Assembly: GCF_932294415.1 (NCBI RefSeq)
Contig: NC_065544.1
Coordinates: forward strand, 21,675,351 to 21,739,350
Length of the DNA: 64,000 nucleotides
Origin: Quercus robur
Lineage: Eukaryota > Streptophyta > Magnoliopsida > Fagales > Fagaceae
Direction of reading: 5' to 3'
Part shown: positions 58,403 to 64,000 of the stretch, in pieces
Numbering within the stretch: position 1 is the stretch's first letter
How the letters are laid out: every line of letters starts with the position of its first letter
The notes under the pieces: model-generated
Seen by the model: the letters and a program-made list of their open reading frames with translations, nothing else
Database searches by the model: none
What the model was told of the DNA's origin: nothing
Made by a program: the position numbers and the translations under genes

Positions 58403-59125
58403 TCAGATGGCAGCCACCATGCACTGCCTAGCCATGGATTGACTCCCCACAATCTCTTTAACCTGGCCCTCCGACAGATATTTCACCTTTTGGTGCAGGG
58501 TTGAAGAGACGACTCCTAAGACATGAAGCCAAGGTTTGGCCACAATAGCTGTGTAGGGTGAGTAAGCGTCCACCACAATGAAATCCACCTCCACCACTTT
58601 TGAACCGATCTGTATGGGTAGTCTAATCTGACCTCTTGGAATAACAGTCTTCCCCTCGAAACTTACTAGAGGGGAATTGTAGGTCGTTATGTCCTTGGGT
58701 TTCAAATTTAGCCCCTTGTACAGGTCGGGGTACATAATCTCGACAGTACTGCCCGAGTCTACCAATACTCTCTTTACATCATACCCCCCTATCCTGAGTA
58801 TGACCACCAAAGTATCGTCATGGGGTTGAATGGTTCCGATTTTATCCTCATCGAAGAAGCCTAGAATCAATTGGATTTCTATTCTAGCCCTTTTTGGCTC
58901 CGAATTGTTGTCCTCAGTGGACAGTCGAACCACAGACATCACTCTGGAGGGATAGGAATCGGTCCTACCGGGAGCAGCAAAAATGATATTGATCGTTCCT
59001 AGAGGAGGTCTTAAAGAAGCATTTCTCCGGAGATCCGAACCTATCCGCTCTGCCAGGCCACTAAAATGGTGCAACAGCTGTTTCAACTTTCCTTCTCGGA
59101 CTAGCTGGTCTAAATGGTCCCACAA
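58403..59125 (-). pseudogene. Protease region of the Tat element
   Basis: A 240-codon open stretch continuing from gag. The aspartic protease active site reads VLVDSGSTVEIMY (DSGS). IIFAAPGRTDSYPSRVMSVV and PWLHVLGVVSSTLHQKVKYL are typical of plant gypsy protease regions. It would cleave the gag-pol polyprotein. The frame is open here but is followed by breaks before RT. Confidence 0.9.
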
Positions 59126-59126
59126 A

Positions 59127-60365
59127 TTCCTGCAATCCTCTGTAGTGTGTCCCTCGTCCTAATGGTATTGGCAATAAAGGCTCTGGTTGCACCTCATGGG
59201 GTTTCCAGCCATCTTGTTCGGCCATTTGAAGAACAGCTCGTTCTTAATCTTGTCCAGAACCTCATGAATTGATTCTCGAAACATTGCATTAACTGCCTGG
59301 GTGTTGGCAAACCCTGACTATCCAGCGAAATCTCTCTGAGGTCGGTTATTATTGAATCGGTCCGACCTGAAATCCCTCCTCTCTTGAGGGATAACCTTCG
59401 CTTTACCTTTCCCTTGCTGTTGGTCTTCCTCAACCCTCTTGTACTTATCAAGCTGGTCCATGAGTTGGATCACACTGGTAACAGGTTTGCCAATCAAAGT
59501 CTTCCTTAAACCGTGCTCAGCAGGGAGGCCGACCTTAAAAGTACCAATGGCCACGTTATCAAAGTCACCATCTATCTCATTGTACATCTCCTAGTATCTA
59601 TCCAAGTATGTTTCAAGGTTTCCCCCTCTTGCATGGATAAGGAAAGTAGTGAGTCCAAGGGCCGAGGTACCCTATTACACGTGATAAAACGAGATCCAAA
59701 GGCCTGGCTGAGCTCCTTAAAGGAATCTATTGAATTGGCCCTTAGACTATCGAACTATCTTATCGCCACAAGTCCCAAACTGGAAGAAAATACTTTGCAC
59801 ATGAAAGCCTCGTCCTCAAAGTGGACAACCATTCTCTGGTTGAACTGGCTCACATGTTCTACAAGGTTTGTTCGACCATTGTAAATGGTGAACGTGGGCT
59901 AATGGAATCGCCGAGGAAGTTTTGCCTTCTCTATCTTGTGCGTGAAAGGTGATTTGGAGATTTGGTTTAATGCCTTGCTCATAGCATCGTTTTCCAAGCC
60001 TTTACGAGATGGGCTCCTGTATCTTCGCTTGTGGTGCTCTTCATTGTAAGAGAAAGACTCGCTTCGTGGAGTTCTTGATCTTTGTCTGTAACTAGCATCC
60101 TCTTCATCATTGGAGGAGACGTCAGAATTGGAAGGGGTTCATTTCCATTGTGCATGGCGCAACTTCTTCTTTAAATTGTTAATCTCCCCTTACATGGCTC
60201 TTTTGTTCTTCTCTTGAGAGACGTGACTCCCAACTCAAGAATGACTTTTACCAGTATGTGTGGTGTGTGTGCTACCTTCTCGATCTCGCTTGATTCAAGG
60301 TTAAGGAAGTCGTCTTGTCGCCTAGAACCCATGGATTCTTCTTGATGGGGACCTAATCCTACCAT
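59127..60365 (-). pseudogene. gag: gag of the Tat element
   Basis: Starts at an ATG at 60365 (MVGLGPHQEE), 38 bp inside the PBS. After frameshifts, recognisable gag follows: MSKALNQISKSPF, FNQRMVVHFEDEAFMCKVF, then SLSMQEGETLKTYLDRY, a stop, EMYNEIDGD, GKPVTSVIQLMDQLDKY. It ends in a zinc-knuckle-like YCQYH...DEGHTTEDC (about 59130-59180) that contains a stop. It would form the capsid shell. At least four in-frame stops and frameshifts are visible. Confidence 0.85.
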
Positions 60366-60403
60366 AGTTAAACGTCACACTCACTATCACACAAGTTCTT
60401 CTT

Positions 60404-60416
60404 ACAGACGACGCCA
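60404..60416 (-). promoter_or_regulatory. Putative primer-binding site
   Basis: On the minus strand, TGGCGTCGTCTGT lies two bases past the end of the 5' LTR. It resembles the TGGCGCCGT start of tRNA-Asp-type sites, with one change. The tRNA is inferred. Confidence 0.55.
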
Positions 60417-60418
60417 AT

Positions 60419-61195
60419 TGTAGGGACTTGTTTTACAACCTAAGCCCAAAAATGTATGAGATCTTGGCCCGGTGAGCCCAATACAATAAATTTGTAAAGA
60501 GTGGGTCGAAGAACTAGGCTCTAATGAATTTGACAATGGTTAGGACAGCTTCAGAAGATGGTTAAGCAAAAACAAAGAACGTAGAGTTGAATGAATTCAT
60601 TGTCCGAGCATATGCATCTCCATATAAATTAATTAAATTGATTACAAGTATAATTTTTATTGCTACAATACTCTCTGATGAATTTTCGATTCCTATCTCA
60701 TGGAGGGTTTCTCACATTGTATAGTTCCCTTGGGATCATCTTGATCCTACACTTGTTGATCATTTGAGGCCTTACTTGAGTGCCTGTCCCATCAGACACC
60801 CTCTTTGGTTTCCTGTGAATAGTGGTGACCAAGATAACACTATTCAGGGATCTTCTCTATATAAATGCGGCCAGAAAAGTAGCTGCAGTGCATTTAATGC
60901 GGTGGTAGCAGCTTTCCCTCAGATATTTTTGGGTTTCCTTCATTCTTGTATGTTCATGAGGCACGTCCCTATCACTAGAGATTCTAGGAGGGTCACTCTA
61001 ATTGCCGGAATACATACTTAAGTTGCATTCATCATATCCGAGGAGGAGTTCCTCCTCGGACCACATTCCATTCATTCTTTACTCATGAAACTTTAAATTG
61101 GAACCTCTCATAACTATTTGCCCCTCCTCGAACTATTCAACATCCTCAGAGAAAGTCCAAGGCCCAATATATAATTTTGGGCCTTAATCCCTACA
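60419..61195 (-). repeat. 5' LTR of the Tat element
   Basis: TGTAGGGACTT ... CCCTACA, clearly homologous to the left LTR with scattered substitutions. The TATA position reads CTATACAATG, mutated compared with the left LTR. A TCCGAGGAGG ... CCTCCTCGGA inverted repeat lies at 61037-61060. Confidence 0.9.
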
Positions 61196-63690
61196 TCATA
61201 TAAATACTTGATTTAATTTTTTTTTTTTATAAAACTTGTACATTTCAATTACCCATGACTTATTCAATTTTACATGAAAGATAGCATCTCTACAAAACTT
61301 ATTATAATTAAACTTTTGAAGGAAAAAAAATATGAATTTAAATTTTCAGGCAAATAATAAAAATATAATCTGAGTTATGACTTGAAGAATACTCTTTCTA
61401 GCTTTATTCTTTCTTTTTGTTGTGGACAATGTTGTTGAATAGATAACACCTTGGGAAGACTCAAATTGAAAAGTTAATATAATATATTGTCATGTTAATA
61501 GATATTCTTAGGACAATTGTTTATATACCATTCTAGGAAAGTTTTTATAGCATTTTTATATATGGAAAATTGAAAAAGTTGTCAAAACATTAATTAATTG
61601 CTTATTTTCTGTCTTTATAAAAATTTTCCTAAAATATTTCATTAACAAATGCCCTTAGGGCATTCATTAACTTTTCCCTATAACATATAAAGATATCAAT
61701 TGATCCAAAATGTTTTAAGCCTATGAGTTTGGACCTATCCATATTAAATTAACTATTCTCTCTTATTATTCTTATTTAATGTTGGACTTTACTCAGGTGC
61801 AGTTGTACCTTATCTTTTGACTTGGAAATTAAAAAAACATTATATATATATATATATATATATAATATTTATTTTATTAGTTTGATCTACGACACTTAAA
61901 ATAGTATTTTTTCAACCCCTAATCACAGCCCAATCCAAAACCAAATAACAACACAGACCAGCCAATCTCAAAACCAAAATCTACATAGAATAATCTCACT
62001 TTCTCTCTTTGATTTTATTTCTAATCTCATTCTCATGAATCTCAACTCATCCTTTTTTTTTTCTTTTTTTTTTTATAACTTTAACTATCTAAATTAGTAT
62101 CTCTCTTTATTATAAATTTATATCATGTACATGTGTGATACTGATTGTATACGTTACTTATTTATTTTTTCATAATATTATTTATGTGAATTGTGATGCG
62201 TGTAAATGTGTGCATGTATATTATAAATATAATATAACTTTATATAATTTAAGAATTACAAAATACAGAGAGTTTGTTACATGTGTGTATATTGTTAAAA
62301 AAGTAAATGAAATTTTAATTATTTAATTGGTTAAGTAGACACTTAGTATAATATTTATGTATAAATGAATGTGACTATATGGGTCAATAATTAATACAAT
62401 GCCAATGGGTTTAGTTTTGTCATTTAATTTAAAATATTTTTTTATAAAAAAATGAAATATTTTTAATAAAAACAATGAAAAATAGGAAATAACAACTGAA
62501 TAAAAATAAAAATGGTCACACTTATCCACATTGATAATAGATAATGACAATTAATAATAAACTATTATGTAACTATTTAAGAATATGAAAACCCTTAAAA
62601 GAAATTGTAAAACTTCATATATTTTTTCTATAAAAAAAAAACTTCATGTATTTGCATTTTTTTAACACCTCTCCAATAAACTTTTCACAAGCATGAGGAA
62701 GAGAAATTTTCAAAGGCTACTATCAAGAACCAAATTTGAAGCTTAAGATTTTTTATAGGTAGAAATACAGGAAATCCAACTTACTATGATAAGTTTTGTA
62801 GAATAATTGTTCGGAAACCGAAAGGGGAAAAACAAATCCGTTTCTTCCTTTTTCATATTTTAATACAATGTATCAAATCTTTGCTTAATAGTCTGAACAA
62901 CGTGGAATAGTCTAAACTAATTCTAATTTTTATTTTTTAATTTTATTTTTGAGAATCTTCCTAATTCTACTCCCAACTTTATTATATCTACTGAAATTCT
63001 AGGCCCACTTGTACCGTCCATTTCATATATTTATACAATAAATCAATAATACAATGTTTGCACTTCTCTTTAATGATTCATGACAAAAACTTTGGTGAAA
63101 ACTTTTCTTTAGTGCAAAATCAAACAAAAACGTACCAAACAAAAACGTACCAAACAAAGTGTATGAATCCGTACCAAATATATTACTAATTATAAACAAA
63201 ATTGTCCAAACTTTAACATACTCGACTATGAGTGAAATAAGTAATGCAATAGAATACCTGCAAAAAATAAAACATGTTTATTTTAAGGTGCAAGAAACAA
63301 AACATGCTTGCTTTTGAAAGATAATCTCAAATTTATGAAGAGTTTCTTGATCCACAAGATGATAAGTTTGAAATCCACTTGATGATAGGTTTGAAATCCA
63401 CTTGAAGACTTATTTAAAGTTTTCTTAAAACTTGATTAACAAGAAAATATGTTCTAAAACAGACCCCAATCGATGCCTATCATAATATGCACTTAAAAAT
63501 AAGAAAATAATTACCCTAGAACAAAAATTATAAAAAATGACATAAAAAAAAAAAAAATTTAACAATTATCAAAAGTCTAAAGGTAAATTCTGTCTTACAT
63601 AAAAAAATTAGTGTGAAAATTATAATTCAGTACTCCTCGTTGATCACTTTTACAAATTGGAGCAAATGTAATGGTAATAAAGAGCTCTTC
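61196..63690. other. AT-rich DNA and 3' flank of ATL copy 7
   Basis: About 62990-63200 matches the copy 6 flank. AACAAAAACGTACC and GATGATA(A/G)GTTTGAAATCC are each locally duplicated (63125 and 63360). About 63240-63600 is extra compared with copy 6. No gene was found between 61196 and 62990. Confidence 0.55.
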
Positions 63691-63696
63691 CATTTA

Positions 63697-64000
63697 TCAG
63701 GATGTCACATCCACTGAAGCCATCACCTCAGGAAGAGGCGAGTTTCGACACACCGGGCATGTAGCATGCAGGCGTAGCCAGGAGTCGACACATTTAAGAT
63801 GAAAGATATGACTACAATCGGGTAACAAGCGCAACACATCCGTGTCATTGTAATCAGCCAAGCATATTGAACAACAGGATGAGGTAGAGTTTCCCTGGTA
63901 GAGCTTGGCTTCGGCATAGAGGAGCTTTGGGTATTGACGTAGAGTGGCTTCATCAATACCTGCATGAAAGTTATTGATGGAGTGTACGGGGATTGTTCCG
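63697..64000 (-). CDS. RING-H2 finger protein, ATL family (array copy 7, partial)
   Basis: The last 100 codons are inside the window; the N-terminus, including any membrane segment, lies beyond 64000. Read in the frame beginning at 63999: GTIPVHSINNFHAGIDEATL (GID in place of GLD), RQYPKLLYAEAKLYQGNST, then [48 protein letters not shown] and a tail ending VDVTS. All eight RING-H2 ligands are present. Closest to copy 6 (NSTSSCC, ADYNDTD, DSWLRLH). The frame is open to the edge, so I treat it as a gene, but intactness upstream cannot be judged. Confidence 0.85.
   Translation of the reverse strand, partial: GTIPVHSINNFHAGIDEATLRQYPKLLYAEAKLYQGNSTSSCCSICLADYNDTDVLRLLPDCSHIFHLKCVDSWLRLHATCPVCRNSPLPEVMASVDVTS

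Larger units (their letters stand above)
50741..61195 (-). mobile_element. Ty3/gypsy retrotransposon, Tat lineage, 10.46 kb, decayed
   Basis: Two LTRs of about 776 bp bound gag, protease, RT-RNase H, a second RNase H and integrase, in that order on the minus strand. PR-RT-RH-INT order makes it Ty3/gypsy. A second, archaeal-type RNase H after the first and the lack of a chromodomain make it Tat. Flanks CCATA (50736-50740) and TCATA (61196-61200) are a 5-bp target duplication with one mismatch. In-frame stops and frameshifts occur throughout, so it cannot act on its own. An antisense gene lies between integrase and the left (3') LTR. Confidence 0.95.

Noticed and set aside
59513..59884. A 123-codon plus-strand frame in the gag region
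   Set aside because: The reverse strand of gag; the minus strand reads clear gag motifs over the same bases.
63723..63965. An 80-codon minus-strand frame at the right edge
   Set aside because: It is one frame off ATL copy 7. The frame ending at 63697 carries the complete RING-H2 ligands; the same kind of shadow occurs at 42244-42477 and 38307-38495.

Overview
This is plant nuclear DNA: AT-rich and intergenic-heavy, full of A/T tracts and microsatellites, with plant-specific hAT, Helitron, MITE and Ty3/gypsy (Tat) transposons and plant ATL-type RING-H2 ubiquitin ligase genes. I infer a woody eudicot. The Tat element and its antisense gene read like Fagaceae (oak/chestnut) elements from memory, but I could not test that.

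The only intact host genes I can support are short, single-exon RING-H2 (ATL-type E3 ubiquitin ligase) genes. All lie on the minus strand: 7954-8385, 13093-13524, 18307-18738, 26157-26573, 38350-38781, 42212-42706, and a seventh cut by the right edge (63697 onward). Each encodes an N-terminal membrane segment, a GLD-type motif (altered or lost in some copies) and a canonical C-terminal RING-H2 domain. They form one tandem array. Copies 1-4 share flanks and promoter blocks and form one subgroup; copies 5-7 form another, with 6 and 7 closest.

Layout. 1-7.0 kb: degraded retroelement remnants and a 4.1 kb hAT transposon with transposase remains and a nested inverted-repeat element. 7.0-18.5 kb: two near-identical 5.2 kb tandem units (about 8.1-13.2 and 13.2-18.5 kb) whose junctions fall inside the RING coding sequence, so gene 2 is a chimera of gene 1 (N-terminus, upstream DNA) and gene 3 (C-terminus, downstream DNA). 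18.7-26.1 kb: the next array interval, enlarged by a hAT element, a MITE, a solo LTR and a Helitron-like element; the neighbouring units preserve the empty sites. 27.9-32.2 kb: a solo LTR with an internal duplication, then an Ogre/Tat-like LTR plus PBS inside a foldback MITE. 32-50 kb: AT-rich DNA with MITEs, hAT derivatives, a Helitron terminus and genes 5 and 6. 50.7-61.2 kb: a full-length but decayed Tat-lineage Ty3/gypsy retrotransposon on the minus strand. It has two RNase H domains and an antisense gene with its own TATA box and introns between integrase and the 3' LTR. 61.2-64 kb: AT-rich DNA and gene 7.

The ATL genes presumably act as membrane-anchored E3 ligases. Everything else is mobile or decayed DNA. 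I found no clearly new biological system. The best leads are the crossover-made chimeric RING gene, promoter divergence between fresh duplicates, and the antisense gene of the Tat element.
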